Assembly: GCF_034424175.1 (NCBI RefSeq)
Contig: NZ_CP139986.1
Span: 124,001-188,000, forward strand
Direction of reading: 5' to 3'
Source: Kluyvera intermedia
Lineage (GTDB): Bacteria; Pseudomonadota; Gammaproteobacteria; Enterobacterales; Enterobacteriaceae
Length of the DNA stretch: 64,000 nucleotides
The notes under the pieces: generated by a model
Database searches by the model: none
Told to the model about the DNA's origin: nothing
The model's input: the letters and a program-made list of their open reading frames with translations, nothing else
Translations under genes and position numbers: made by a program
Shown here: positions 34,040 through 43,502 of the stretch, in pieces
Numbering within the stretch: position 1 is the stretch's first letter
How the letters are laid out: each line of letters opens with the position of its first letter

Positions 34040-34824
34040 GCTTTTTTCTCCCTGGAAATATCAGTGTGGTCGTCGGGCAAGCGGGTGATCCGCGCCTGGC
34101 GGGCCAGGTCTTCATCAAAACGTTTAATGGTGGTGTGGACGAATCCAAGATGCGCCATCATCGCCTGGCGTGCGCCTTCGGCGTCACCGGCGGTAATGGC
34201 ATTGAGAACGGCCAGATGCTGCTCTGTCAGCTTCGCAAAGACGGGTGGCACCAGATACATGCGCTCGCGGCTCTGGATGACCGAGGATTGCAGCAGATCG
34301 AAAAAACCACGCATGGTTTGCAGCAGCACGACGTTGTGGGATGCCTCGGCAATCGCCAAATGGAAACGCACATCGGCCTGTGAGGCGAGATCCGGGTCGT
34401 CACTTTGCGTGGCCTCAAAACAGAGGCGGATTTTTTCTTTATCAGCGTCGGTGGCACGCATCGCCGCATACCACGCGGTGCTGGCTTCAATGGCGTGGCG
34501 AGCTTCGAGGATATCGAAGCTGTAGTCCGGGTCGTCGGCCAGCAGGGTTTTCAGCGGCTGCACAATATTCTGTTCAGACCAGCCTTCATGCTGCCAGCGC
34601 ACGAAGGTGCCGCCGCCGCGACGGCTAAGCAGCAATCCTTCGCTTACCAGCTTGGCCAGCGCTTCGCGCAGTGAATTGCGCGAGACGCCGAGCTGGCTTG
34701 CCAGCTTTCTTTCCGCAGGCAATCGCATACCCGCTTCCAGCTGTTGTTCTTCAATCAGCGCCCGCACGCGGCAGGCGACATCGTCTGACAGACGTTTGGG
34801 CAGTGTAATCACGGGATCATCCAC
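34036..34824 (-). CDS. lldR: Lactate-responsive GntR-family regulator LldR
   Basis: FadR-subfamily GntR regulator that represses or activates lldPRD depending on lactate. 262 aa. The N-terminal winged helix (about 10-75) includes LPAERKLASQLGVSRNSLREALAKLVSEGLL. The C-terminal all-helical effector domain has DVRFHLAIAEASHN. Its N-terminus is four residues longer than in E. coli, and the start overlaps the lldP end by 16 nt. Two candidate operators lie upstream of lldP. Confidence 0.95.
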   Translation of the reverse strand: MDDPVITLPKRLSDDVACRVRALIEEQQLEAGMRLPAERKLASQLGVSRNSLREALAKLVSEGLLLSRRGGGTFVRWQHEGWSEQNIVQPLKTLLADDPDYSFDILEARHAIEASTAWYAAMRATDADKEKIRLCFEATQSDDPDLASQADVRFHLAIAEASHNVVLLQTMRGFFDLLQSSVIQSRERMYLVPPVFAKLTEQHLAVLNAITAGDAEGARQAMMAHLGFVHTTIKRFDEDLARQARITRLPDDHTDISREKKA

Positions 34825-36464
34825 GTTAAGACGTACGCCTGTAGCGTGGTAATGACGCCCACCATACAGGTGAAGATCAGGCTGTGTTTCACGGTGAAGC
34901 GGAACAGGTCAGATTCTTTACCGACCAGACCTACCGCCGCACAGGCGATGGCTATGGACTGTGGCGAAATCATCTTCCCGGTTACGCCGCCGGTGGTATT
35001 TGCGGCAACCAGCAGCACGTCCGAGACACCAATCTGCTGCGCGGCGGTGGCCTGTAGTGCGGCGAATAGGGCGTTGGAGGAGGTGTCTGAACCGGTCAGG
35101 AACACGCCAAGCCAGCCAAGGAACGGCGAGAAGAAGGTAAACGCATGGCCAGTGTGCGCCAGCGCCAGTGCCAACGTCGAGGACAGGCCGGAGTAGTTAG
35201 AGATAAAGGCAAACGCCAGTACCATGCCGATGGAGTAAATCGGTAATGCCAGCTCTTTGAGCGTGGAGCCGAAAGTGCTGATGGCATCTTTTGGCTTCAT
35301 GCGCAGCCAGACGATAGACAGCAGTGCGGCAAACAGAATGGCGGTGCCGGTGGCGGAAAGCCAGTCGAACTTATACACCGCCGCATAGGCGGTCGCCTGA
35401 TTCACCACCGGCGGCATACGAGCGACCAGTTTATCGAGATACGGCACCGAAATATTAATCACCAGGTCATACATCGCCCCGCCCGGTGCAAACAGCGCTT
35501 TAAACGGCGGAATGCTCCACAGGGTGACGGTGGCGGTGAGGAACAGGAACGGTGACCAGGCACGGACGATCTGCCCGGCAGTGTAACGGGTGCGCGACAG
35601 GTCCATATCAACCTGCGAGGCGCCCATGTCGCCAAAGCGGAATATGCGTACCGGCTGCCAGCGTTTGAGGAACAGCGTCAGACAGACCAGCGAAACCAGT
35701 GAGGAGATGATATCCGGCAGTTCCGGGCCGAGGAAGTTAGAGCTGAGGTACTGTGCGATAGCAAACGAACCGCCCGCCACCATCACTGCAGGCCAGGTTT
35801 CTTTGACGCCGCGCCAGCCGTCCATAATTGCCATGATCCAGAACAGCACGATAATGGTCAGGAACGGCAGTTGACGACCCACCATCTGGCCGATTTCAAA
35901 GCTGTCCAGGCCGGTGACCTGCCCTGCGACCAGAATCGGAATACCCATTGCGCCAAAGGCGACCGGCGCGGTGTTGACGATCAAACACAGTCCCGCAGCA
36001 TACAGCGGGTTAAAACCCAGTCCCACCAACAGCGCGGCGGTAATGGCAACCGGTGCGCCGAATCCCGCAGCCCCTTCAAGGAAGGCGCCGAAGGAGAAGC
36101 CGACAATCAGCATCTGCAGGCGTTGGTCTGGGGTGATGGAGAGAATCGACGAACGAATAATGTCGAACTGCCCGGTTTTCACCGAGATTTTGTAGACGAA
36201 AACGGCGGCGATAATAATCCAGGCAATTGGCCACAGACCGTAGAAGAAACCGTATACCACCGACGCCAGTGCGCGGTCGACCGGCATCTTGTAGAACAGC
36301 AGCGCGACGGAAAGGGCGATGGCGACCGTCCAGCTGGCCGCCACATAGCCTTTCAGTTTGAGCTTAATCAGTGCGAAGAAAAAGAACAGGATCGGAAGCG
36401 ATGCTATCAGGCTCGATAGCCAGATATTTCCGGCTGGATCGTAGTTTTGTTGCCAGAGGCTCAT
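34809..36464 (-). CDS. lldP: L-lactate permease
   Basis: Inner-membrane proton symporter for L-lactate, also D-lactate and glycolate. 551 aa with about a dozen hydrophobic helices. The start MSLWQQNYDPAGNIW matches E. coli; the open frame continues 17 codons upstream without support. Conserved stretches include SFGAFLEGAAGFGAPVAI and FLTGSDTSSNALFAALQ. It is the first gene of lldPRD, downstream of a promoter flanked by two AATTGG-N5-CCAATT-type sites. Confidence 0.96.
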   Translation of the reverse strand: MSLWQQNYDPAGNIWLSSLIASLPILFFFFALIKLKLKGYVAASWTVAIALSVALLFYKMPVDRALASVVYGFFYGLWPIAWIIIAAVFVYKISVKTGQFDIIRSSILSITPDQRLQMLIVGFSFGAFLEGAAGFGAPVAITAALLVGLGFNPLYAAGLCLIVNTAPVAFGAMGIPILVAGQVTGLDSFEIGQMVGRQLPFLTIIVLFWIMAIMDGWRGVKETWPAVMVAGGSFAIAQYLSSNFLGPELPDIISSLVSLVCLTLFLKRWQPVRIFRFGDMGASQVDMDLSRTRYTAGQIVRAWSPFLFLTATVTLWSIPPFKALFAPGGAMYDLVINISVPYLDKLVARMPPVVNQATAYAAVYKFDWLSATGTAILFAALLSIVWLRMKPKDAISTFGSTLKELALPIYSIGMVLAFAFISNYSGLSSTLALALAHTGHAFTFFSPFLGWLGVFLTGSDTSSNALFAALQATAAQQIGVSDVLLVAANTTGGVTGKMISPQSIAIACAAVGLVGKESDLFRFTVKHSLIFTCMVGVITTLQAYVLTWMIP

Positions 36465-36537
36465 GCAGGTCTCCAGGGGGCCGCACGCGTTGCTTCGCGG
36501 TGAGTCTGGGCTCATCTCTGCGTCACAGTTTGTGTAA

Positions 36538-36680
36538 AAGTGGCCCTGCCAATTAGATGTTGTAGGGGTAATGACAACGAATGGTTAACCAAATGTTATG
36601 CATGAGCAATGGCATTGTGAGTGTTAATAACGAAATTGTGAACCAATAGCGGTTTGGTTGTTAAATTGGTTGGGCCAATT
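36538..36680 (-). promoter_or_regulatory. lldPRD promoter region with two LldR-type operators
   Basis: Two palindromes, AAGTGG-CCCTG-CCAATT (36538-36554) and AATTGG-TTGGG-CCAATT (36664-36680), have starts 126 nt apart. In E. coli the LldR operators O1 and O2 flank the promoter at nearly the same distance, from about -105 to +22. Between them lie AT-rich GTTAAT/GTTAAC words that could be ArcA sites; I do not assign those. Confidence 0.8.
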
Positions 36681-36709
36681 CTGAGGGGGAAAGCAGTAGG
36701 GGAAATAAA

Positions 36710-36735
36710 CCCTCTCCCGGACGGGAGAAGGTTAG
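36710..36735. repeat. Short GAGAGGG-type palindrome
   Basis: CCCTCTCCCG-GA-CGGGAGAAGG lies just after the yibL stop. It is related to the compound repeat at 32725-32838 and to 40035-40056, and may also act as a weak terminator for yibL. Confidence 0.6.
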
Positions 36736-36746
36736 ACAATTGCGGA

Positions 36747-37109
36747 TTAGAACTCGGTCTTGGCGAATCCGGTCATGACCTGCAGACCCATTTCACGACC
36801 CAGAGCGGTCATTGGGTGAACCACGATGATCCCGCGCACGCTCTTTTTCAACGCGCCCAGGTTCGCTTGTTCTTTTTTGGTGATTGCGCGGCTGAACGGC
36901 AGTTTTGCCAGGTTCTGCGCTTCTTTACTCAGCTTTTGTGAATGCACTTCACGCAGGCGAGCAATTTCGGTTTCGAGCTTTTCTTTTTCCGCTTCCAGCT
37001 CGGCATATTTCTCTGCGCCATCAACCAGAGACAGGGCTGCCTGCTGGTGACGGATGGCGTCAAGCAGGTCGCTCAGGCGTTTGATTTCGTTCTTTACAAT
37101 TTCTTTCAT
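36747..37109 (-). CDS. yibL: YibL family ribosome-associated protein
   Basis: A 120-aa basic protein matching E. coli YibL, which co-sediments with ribosomes. An N-terminal coiled coil (about 1-55, EIVKNEIKRLSDLLDAIRHQQ and LEAEKEKLETEIARLREVH) is followed by a conserved C-terminal half ending GLQVMTGFAKTEF. The exact role is not known. It is divergent from yibT across 275 nt, in which I see only AT-rich sequence. Confidence 0.93.
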   Translation of the reverse strand: MKEIVKNEIKRLSDLLDAIRHQQAALSLVDGAEKYAELEAEKEKLETEIARLREVHSQKLSKEAQNLAKLPFSRAITKKEQANLGALKKSVRGIIVVHPMTALGREMGLQVMTGFAKTEF

Positions 37110-37384
37110 GTCGCTGATATTCTGATAATAAAATAGACGTAATGGTCTCTAGTATGCGCGTTGTCGCTCATTTCTGGTAGTTAATTATACAAAATTGGCT
37201 AATTTCATCAGGCGATAATGAGTAAGCGATATGTATAAGATGTTGAATATCATTATAATTTAATAAAATAGATAACTTGATCGCTTTTTAGAAAATTACC
37301 GGCCTAAATCCGCACAATTTCCTCAACCCTGTCCCTCAAGATTACCCATGATTAAGAAAGGTCTTAGCAGAGGGAGGATATGCG

Positions 37385-37594
37385 ATGAATAAAATGGGTG
37401 AGAACGTACCGCGCATGATCGATAAGGCGGTCGATTTCATGGCTTCGAGTCAGGCATTCATGGAGTATTTACACAAAAGGCCGCATTCTAATCGGGTTCC
37501 TTCTGATATTCCTGAAGACAAAGCTGAGATGTACCTGGCTCGGTTGGAATACTATCGCGACCTGTATCGCCCAGTGGAAAGCCATCGCAAATAA
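37385..37594 (+). CDS. yibT: Small uncharacterised protein YibT
   Basis: A 69-aa protein aligned end to end with E. coli YibT (GENVPRMIDKAVDFMASSQAF near the start, LARLEYYRDLYRP near the end). It has no recognisable domain, signal or membrane helix. GAGGGAGG lies about 8-15 nt upstream. In K-12 its neighbour is mtlR; here the next gene is yibI and no mtl gene is present. Confidence 0.88.
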   Translation: MNKMGENVPRMIDKAVDFMASSQAFMEYLHKRPHSNRVPSDIPEDKAEMYLARLEYYRDLYRPVESHRK

Positions 37595-37613
37595 TGCGAC
37601 CTGGCGCGTATCT

Positions 37614-37644
37614 CGCTGGTAATGCATCCCCTCCGTTACCAGCG
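37614..37644. terminator. Possible terminator after yibT
   Basis: A 9-bp perfect stem CGCTGGTAA/TTACCAGCG (37614-37622 with 37636-37644) with a 13-nt loop is followed by ATTTCT. The weak T tract makes this uncertain. Confidence 0.45.
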
Positions 37645-37792
37645 ATTTCTAATGCCTATCTCCAGAACAAAAAATTCCCCTTCAGGATGATGGCGAAAAT
37701 GCCTGTCGCCCATTATCTTCATTAATATCAGCCTGGATTACACGCGGCTGCCTGCCATTTAAAACTCTAATTAGCGTTAATCTGAGGCAAGT

Positions 37793-38161
37793 ATGTTTCT
37801 AAACTATTTTGCGCTGGGTGTGCTGGTCTTCGTGTTTTTGGTTCTGTTTTACGGAATCATCATGATTCACGATATTCCTTATACGATTGCGAAAAAACGC
37901 AATCATCCCCACGCCGATGCGATTCATACCGCAGGCTGGGTGAGCTTATTTACGCTGCACGTGATTTGGCCGTTTCTATGGATTTGGGCCACGCTCTACC
38001 AGCCTGAACGCGGCTGGGGAATGCAGTCGCATATCCCTCCGACAGAGCCTGCTCCCACAGGGGATGACGCGCTGACGCAACTCTCTCGTCGCGTGGCAGA
38101 GCTTGAGCAAAAACTGGCTGAAAAAAGACCTTCCACTGAAACGACTACGCCGGAGCAATAA
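37793..38161 (+). CDS. yibI: DUF3302 inner-membrane protein YibI
   Basis: A 122-aa protein with two hydrophobic helices (about 5-25 and 45-66) and a Gln/Glu-rich C-terminal helix. It matches E. coli YibI. It lies 2 nt before yibH, which encodes a membrane-fusion protein, as YiaW/YiaV and similar pairs do elsewhere. A role as partner of the YibH efflux-like protein is inferred only. Confidence 0.92.
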   Translation: MFLNYFALGVLVFVFLVLFYGIIMIHDIPYTIAKKRNHPHADAIHTAGWVSLFTLHVIWPFLWIWATLYQPERGWGMQSHIPPTEPAPTGDDALTQLSRRVAELEQKLAEKRPSTETTTPEQ

Positions 38162-38163
38162 TC

Positions 38164-39300
38164 ATGGATCTGTTGATTGTTTTGACCTATGTCGCGCTGG
38201 CGTGGGCGGTATTTAAAATATTCCGCATTCCGGTTAATCAATGGACGCTCGCCACCGCAGCATTAGGCGGCATATTTATAGTGAGCGGCCTTATTTTATT
38301 AATGAACTATAACCACCCTTATACCTACACTGCACAAAAGGCGGTGATTTCTATTCCCATTACACCGCAGGTAACCGGTGTGGTGAGTGAGGTAACGGAT
38401 AAAAATAACCAACTGATCCGAAAAGGCGAGGTGTTATTTAAAATTGACCCGACGCGATATCAGGCGCGCGTTGACAGGTTACAGGCCGATCTGGTGACCG
38501 CGACGCACGGTGTTCAGACGCTCAAAGGCCAGCTCTCGGAAGCGCAGGCGAATACGACCCGCGTATCTGCCGAACGTGACCGTTTGTATAAAGATTATCA
38601 GCGCTACCTGAAAGGGAGTCAGGCGCGGGTGAATCCGTTCTCTGAAAGCGATATTGATAATGCACGGCAAAATTATCTGGCACAGGATGCGATGGTCAAA
38701 GCGTCGGTTGCCGAGCAGGCGCAGGTGCAAAGTCAGTTAGACAGCATGGTTAACGGCGAGCAATCGCAGATTGTTAGCCTGCGAGCGCAGTTGACGGAGG
38801 CGAAATATAATCTTGATCAAACGATTATTCGCGCGCCGAGCGACGGCTATGCCACTCAGGTGCTGATCCGTCCGGGCACTTATGCCGCCGCGCTGCCGCT
38901 GCGTCCGGTGATGGTCTTTATCCCCGATCAGAAACGGCAGATTGTCGCCCAGTTCCGCCAGAATTCGCTGCTGCGTCTGGAAGCGGGTGACGAGGCCGAA
39001 GTGGTGTTTAATGCCCTGCCGGGGCAGGTTTTCCGCGGCAAGCTGTCGAGCATTCTGCCGGTCGTTCCTGGTGGTTCTTATCAGGCGCAGGGGGCTTTGC
39101 AGTCCTTAACGGTGGTGCCGGGAACCGACGGTGTGCTGGCCCTGATTGATTTGGAACCGAACGCCGATGTGGATGCATTACCGGATGGGATTTACGCCCA
39201 GGTGGCGGTTTACTCCGACCATTTTGCCCACGTTTCGGTGATGCGTAAGGTATTACTGCGCATGACCAGCTGGATGCATTATCTCTATCTGGATCACTAG
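38164..39300 (+). CDS. yibH: HlyD family secretion / efflux periplasmic adaptor YibH
   Basis: A 378-aa membrane-fusion protein, E. coli length. Two N-terminal hydrophobic segments (about 1-20 and 28-46) are followed by a lipoyl-like half domain (ISIPITPQVTGVVSEVTDKNNQLIRKGEVLFKID; about 60-95), a long coiled-coil hairpin (about 105-205), the second lipoyl half (IRAPSDGYATQVLIRPGTYA) and a beta-barrel. The EmrA/YibH type usually works with an inner-membrane pump; here only yibI is adjacent. The substrate is unknown. Confidence 0.94.
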   Translation: MDLLIVLTYVALAWAVFKIFRIPVNQWTLATAALGGIFIVSGLILLMNYNHPYTYTAQKAVISIPITPQVTGVVSEVTDKNNQLIRKGEVLFKIDPTRYQARVDRLQADLVTATHGVQTLKGQLSEAQANTTRVSAERDRLYKDYQRYLKGSQARVNPFSESDIDNARQNYLAQDAMVKASVAEQAQVQSQLDSMVNGEQSQIVSLRAQLTEAKYNLDQTIIRAPSDGYATQVLIRPGTYAAALPLRPVMVFIPDQKRQIVAQFRQNSLLRLEAGDEAEVVFNALPGQVFRGKLSSILPVVPGGSYQAQGALQSLTVVPGTDGVLALIDLEPNADVDALPDGIYAQVAVYSDHFAHVSVMRKVLLRMTSWMHYLYLDH

Positions 39301-39374
39301 GTCAGTAAAAACCTGGGTGCGAATGCGGCGGCCTGAGCCATACTGATCTCTTTGTTGGCGCAAAGGAGATGATG

Positions 39375-39983
39375 ATGAAACTGGTCGGCAGCTACACCAG
39401 CCCATTTGTACGTAAAATATCGATCCTCTTACTGGAAAAGGGGATCGCCTTTGAATTTGTGAACGAGCAACCCTATCACGCAGAAAATGGCGTCGCGCAG
39501 TTTAATCCCTTGGGGAAAGTGCCTGCGCTTGTGACCGACGACGGGGAATGCTGGTTTGACTCGCCGATTATCGCCCAATATATCGAGCAGCTAGACGTTG
39601 CGCCTGAGATGGTGCCGCGCGACCCGCTGGCGGCGCTGAAAATACGCCAGCTCGAAGCATTGGCCGATGGCATTATGGACGCGGGACTTACCTCCGTTCG
39701 CGAACTTGCCCGCCCGGCCGCACAGCAATCTGAAGATGAGGTGCTGCGCCAGCGGGAGAAAATTCGTCGCAGTCTGGATGCGCTGGAAGGTCATCTGGCT
39801 GATGGTACATTACAAACCGATACCCTCAATCTGGCCACTATCGCCATTGCCTGTGCGATTGGCTATCTTAACTTCCGCCGCATTGCGCCGGGCTGGTGTG
39901 TCGACAGGCCAAATCTGGTGAAACTGGCCGAAACGTTATTCCTGCGTGAAAGCTTTGCCCGCACCGAACCGCCAAAGGCTTGA
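39375..39983 (+). CDS. yibF: Glutathione S-transferase family protein YibF
   Basis: A 202-aa cytosolic GST homologue. The N-terminal thioredoxin-like domain (about 1-80) shows MKLVGSYTSPFVRKISILLLEKG, the cis-proline block NPLGKVPALV and the glutathione-contact motif CWFDSPIIAQYIE. The C-terminal helical domain includes DTLNLATIAIACAIGYLNFR. The third of three tandem ATGs is chosen because AGGAG lies 8 nt upstream and the length then equals E. coli YibF. The physiological substrate is unknown. Confidence 0.94.
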   Translation: MKLVGSYTSPFVRKISILLLEKGIAFEFVNEQPYHAENGVAQFNPLGKVPALVTDDGECWFDSPIIAQYIEQLDVAPEMVPRDPLAALKIRQLEALADGIMDAGLTSVRELARPAAQQSEDEVLRQREKIRRSLDALEGHLADGTLQTDTLNLATIAIACAIGYLNFRRIAPGWCVDRPNLVKLAETLFLRESFARTEPPKA

Positions 39984-40034
39984 TTGAACGCTATAACGTG
40001 AAGCCGCCATGCGTTGTACAATCCCTTCTATGAC

Positions 40035-40056
40035 TCCCTCTCCCGGCGGGAGGGGT
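40035..40056. repeat. Short GAGAGGG-type palindrome
   Basis: CCCTCTCCCG paired with CGGGAGGGG lies between yibF and selA. It belongs to the same family as 32725-32838 and 36710-36735. Confidence 0.6.
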
Positions 40057-40080
40057 AACATTTAACCGTCAGGCCTATTC

Positions 40081-41472
40081 ATGACTACCGAAAACCGTTC
40101 GCTCTACAGCCAGCTTCCCGCAACCGACCGCCTTCTGCGTGATCCTGCGTTTACCCGTTTACTTGATGTTCATGGTCATTCTCAGGTGGTGGAACAACTT
40201 CGCCAGATGCAGGATGAAGCTCGTTTGAGTATCCGCGAGCAGCATACGCTTCCCGCATGGTGCGAGGACTGGTCGCTGGAGACGGCAAGACGGTTGAGCG
40301 TAGATACGCAAAGCGCGCTGCGTCCGGTCATTAACCTGACCGGAACCGTGCTGCACACCAACCTGGGCCGCGCCCAGCAGGCGCAGTCGGCGATTGATGC
40401 CGTCACGCAGGCGATGCGCGACCCGGTGACGCTGGAATATGATTTAGACGGTGCTGGACGCGGACACCGCGACCGTGCGCTGGCCGACCTGCTATGCCGT
40501 ATCACTGGCGCTGAAGATGCCTGTATCGTCAATAACAACGCTGCGGCGGTGCTATTGATGCTGGCGGCGACAGCGGCAGGTAAAGAGGTGGTGGTGTCGC
40601 GTGGTGAGCTGGTGGAGATTGGCGGCGCGTTTCGTATTCCTGATGTGATGCGTCAGGCGGGCTGCGTACTGCATGAAGTGGGTACCACTAACCGCACTCA
40701 CGCCAAAGATTATCGTCAGGCGGTGAACGACAACACCGGGCTGCTGATGAAGGTACACACCAGCAACTACAGCATTGAAGGCTTTACCAAGTCGGTCGAT
40801 GAAGCGGAGTTAGCTGAAATGGGCCGCGAGCTGGACGTGCCGGTGGTAGCGGATCTCGGTAGTGGTTCACTGATTGATCTTAGCCGCTACGGCTTGCCGA
40901 AAGAACCGATGCCGCAGGAGATGATTGCCGCAGGCGTGAGCCTGGTGAGTTTCTCTGGTGACAAACTGCTGGGCGGCCCGCAGGCTGGGATTATCGTTGG
41001 CAAAAAGGCGTTGATTGCCCAGCTTCAGCAGCACCCGCTTAAACGCGCGTTACGGGCGGATAAAATGACCCTGGCGGCCCTAGAAGCAACGCTGCGCCTG
41101 TATCTACACCCTGAAAAACTGGCGCTTGAATTGCCGACGCTGCGTCTTTTAAGCCGCCATGCAGAAGAGATTCACCAGCAGGCGCTGCGCCTGCGTGAAC
41201 CGTTAGCCCAGCGCTACGGTGATGAATTCTCCGTGCAGGTGATGCCCTGCGCCTCACAAATTGGTAGCGGTTCGCTGCCGTCAGAAAGCCTGCCGAGCGC
41301 GGCCATTGCGCTGACGCCGCTTGATGGCCGTGGTAGCCACCTGGAAGCGCTGTCTACCCGCTGGCGTAGCCTGCCCATCCCGGTTATCGGGCGTATTTAT
41401 GACGGTCGTCTGTGGCTGGATTTGCGCTGCCTTGAAGATGAACCTCGTTTTCTGGAGATGTTGTTGAAATGA
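40081..41472 (+). CDS. selA: L-seryl-tRNA(Sec) selenium transferase
   Basis: PLP enzyme that converts seryl-tRNA(Sec) to selenocysteyl-tRNA(Sec) with selenophosphate. 463 aa, forms a decamer in E. coli. The PLP lysine lies in SFSGDKLLGGPQAG (about residue 295). The Gly-rich cofactor region is ADLGSGSLIDLSRYG. It shares ATGA with selB, so SelA and SelB are translationally coupled. The tRNA gene selC and selD are not in this window. Confidence 0.97.
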   Translation: MTTENRSLYSQLPATDRLLRDPAFTRLLDVHGHSQVVEQLRQMQDEARLSIREQHTLPAWCEDWSLETARRLSVDTQSALRPVINLTGTVLHTNLGRAQQAQSAIDAVTQAMRDPVTLEYDLDGAGRGHRDRALADLLCRITGAEDACIVNNNAAAVLLMLAATAAGKEVVVSRGELVEIGGAFRIPDVMRQAGCVLHEVGTTNRTHAKDYRQAVNDNTGLLMKVHTSNYSIEGFTKSVDEAELAEMGRELDVPVVADLGSGSLIDLSRYGLPKEPMPQEMIAAGVSLVSFSGDKLLGGPQAGIIVGKKALIAQLQQHPLKRALRADKMTLAALEATLRLYLHPEKLALELPTLRLLSRHAEEIHQQALRLREPLAQRYGDEFSVQVMPCASQIGSGSLPSESLPSAAIALTPLDGRGSHLEALSTRWRSLPIPVIGRIYDGRLWLDLRCLEDEPRFLEMLLK

Positions 41473-43319
41473 TTATTGCCACCGCCGGGCACGTTGACCA
41501 CGGCAAAACCACCCTGTTGCAGGCGATTACCGGTATTAACGCCGACCGCCTGCCGGAAGAGAAATCTCGCGGCATGACTATCGATCTGGGTTATGCCTAC
41601 TGGCCGCAGCCGGACGGACGCGTGCTGGGCTTTATCGATGTGCCCGGTCACGAAAAGTTTCTCTCAAACATGCTGGCGGGTGTCGGCGGTATCGATCATG
41701 CCCTGCTGGTGGTGGCGTGCGACGATGGTGTGATGGCGCAAACCCGTGAGCATCTGGCTATCCTGCAACTCACGGGGAATCCAACGCTGACCGTGGCACT
41801 GACCAAAACCGATCGCGTGGATACTGCGCGTATCGAAGAGGTTCGCCATGAAATTGCCGATGTTTTGCGTGAATATGGCTTTGAAGAGGCCACGTTGTTT
41901 GAAACGGCAGCAACCGAGGGGCGCGGTATTGACACGCTGCGCGACCATCTGCGCCAGCTTTCTGCTCGCGATCGCATGGAACATCAGCGTTTCCGCCTGG
42001 CTATCGACCGCGCTTTTACCGTTAAAGGTGCGGGGTTAGTCGTTACCGGCACGGCGCTGTCTGGCGATGTGCGGGTGGGTGATACGCTCTGGTTGACCGG
42101 CAAAGACACGCCGATGCGCGTGCGCGGTTTGCATGCGCAGAATCAGCCGGTAGAACAGGCGCACGGCGGGCAGCGAATTGCGCTGAATATCGTCGGGGCG
42201 GCAGAAAAAGACGATCTCAACCGCGGTGATTGGCTGTTGTCAGAAGCGCCGCCAGAACCGTCTGAGCGCGTGATTGTCGAGCTGCAAAGCCATGCGCCGC
42301 TTGGGCAGTGGCAGCCGCTGCATATCCACCATGCGGCCAGCCATATCACCGGACGCGTGTCGCTTCTGGAAAATAATTTGGCGGAACTGGTGCTCGACAC
42401 CCCGCTGTGGCTGGCGGATAACGACCGCCTGGTGCTGCGCGATATCTCGGCTAAAGTGACGCTGGCGGGTGCCCGCGTAGTGACCCTCAACTCACCAAGA
42501 CGCGGCAAACGTAAAGCAGAATATCTGGCGTGGATTGCGGCGCTGGCACTGGCAAAAGATGACGCTCAAGCGCTCGCGGTGCATCTATCCCGTGATGCAG
42601 TCAAACTTGGCGAGTTTGGCTGGGCGCGACAGTTGAGCGTGCCGGGCTTACAACAGTTGATCGCCAAGCCTGGTTTTATCCTCGCTGGGGATAGCCTGCT
42701 GGATGCGCCGCTGGCGGCACGGTGGCAGCGTAAGTTGTTAGATGCACTGGCAATTTACCACGAACAACATAAAGATGAGCCAGGCCCGGGGCGTGAACGT
42801 TTACGCCGTATTGCGCTACCAATGGAAGACGAAGCGCTGGTGCTGACGCTGATTGAGCAGATGCGTGAAAGCGGCACCATTGCCAGTCATCATGGCTGGC
42901 TGCATTTGCCGGATCACAAAGCCGGGTTTACCGACGAGCAGCAGGCTATCTGGCTGAAAGCCGCGCCGTTGTTTGGTGATGAACCGTGGTGGGTTCGCGA
43001 CCTGGCAACACAAACGGGCACCGATGAGAATACGATGCGCATTGCCCTACGTTTGGCAGCACAGCAGGGCATGATTACCGCGATTGTGAAAGACCGCTAT
43101 TATCGTAACGATCGTATTGTGGCCTTTGCCAGTATGATTCGTGAACTCGACCTGGAAAAGGGCTCAGCTTGCGCGGCCGATTTCCGTGATAAATTAAATG
43201 TTGGTCGTAAATTAGCCATTCAGATTCTGGAATATTTCAATCGAATTGGGTTTACTCGTCGTCGTGGAAATGATCATTTATTACGCGATGCGCTACTTTT
43301 CCCGGATAATAAAATTTAA
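41469..43319 (+). CDS. selB: Selenocysteine-specific elongation factor SelB
   Basis: GTPase that brings selenocysteyl-tRNA to UGA codons by binding the SECIS hairpin in mRNA. 616 aa. The G domain (about 1-170) shows GHVDHGKTTLL (about 7-17), DVPGHEKF (58-65) and ALTKTDR. Domains II and III follow (about 175-345). Four winged-helix domains (about 375-616) make up the SECIS-binding C-terminus, ending RRRGNDHLLRDALLFPDN. It starts within the selA stop. The presence of selAB implies selenoproteins such as formate dehydrogenases. Confidence 0.97.
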   Translation: MIIATAGHVDHGKTTLLQAITGINADRLPEEKSRGMTIDLGYAYWPQPDGRVLGFIDVPGHEKFLSNMLAGVGGIDHALLVVACDDGVMAQTREHLAILQLTGNPTLTVALTKTDRVDTARIEEVRHEIADVLREYGFEEATLFETAATEGRGIDTLRDHLRQLSARDRMEHQRFRLAIDRAFTVKGAGLVVTGTALSGDVRVGDTLWLTGKDTPMRVRGLHAQNQPVEQAHGGQRIALNIVGAAEKDDLNRGDWLLSEAPPEPSERVIVELQSHAPLGQWQPLHIHHAASHITGRVSLLENNLAELVLDTPLWLADNDRLVLRDISAKVTLAGARVVTLNSPRRGKRKAEYLAWIAALALAKDDAQALAVHLSRDAVKLGEFGWARQLSVPGLQQLIAKPGFILAGDSLLDAPLAARWQRKLLDALAIYHEQHKDEPGPGRERLRRIALPMEDEALVLTLIEQMRESGTIASHHGWLHLPDHKAGFTDEQQAIWLKAAPLFGDEPWWVRDLATQTGTDENTMRIALRLAAQQGMITAIVKDRYYRNDRIVAFASMIRELDLEKGSACAADFRDKLNVGRKLAIQILEYFNRIGFTRRRGNDHLLRDALLFPDNKI

Positions 43320-43502
43320 CAATTAATATAGAAAATATATCAATTTAAATACAAAAATATATTAATGAAGAATCAGTACGTTAGGAGTGACATCCTGACG
43401 TGCTTTTTATTTTCCCGATGGGAAAAAATGCAATCACGATCATATTTTCCGACGCTCTATTCCTCTACCCTCGGGGCTTGCTTATTAAATAAAGGAACTA
43501 TC

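Noticed and set aside
35871..36419. 182-codon plus-strand frame
   Set aside because: It is antisense to lldP, low-complexity polar sequence without a ribosome site.
43365..43502. N-terminal extension of yiaY
   Set aside because: AT-rich sequence without conservation; the family start MAASTFF has its own ribosome site.
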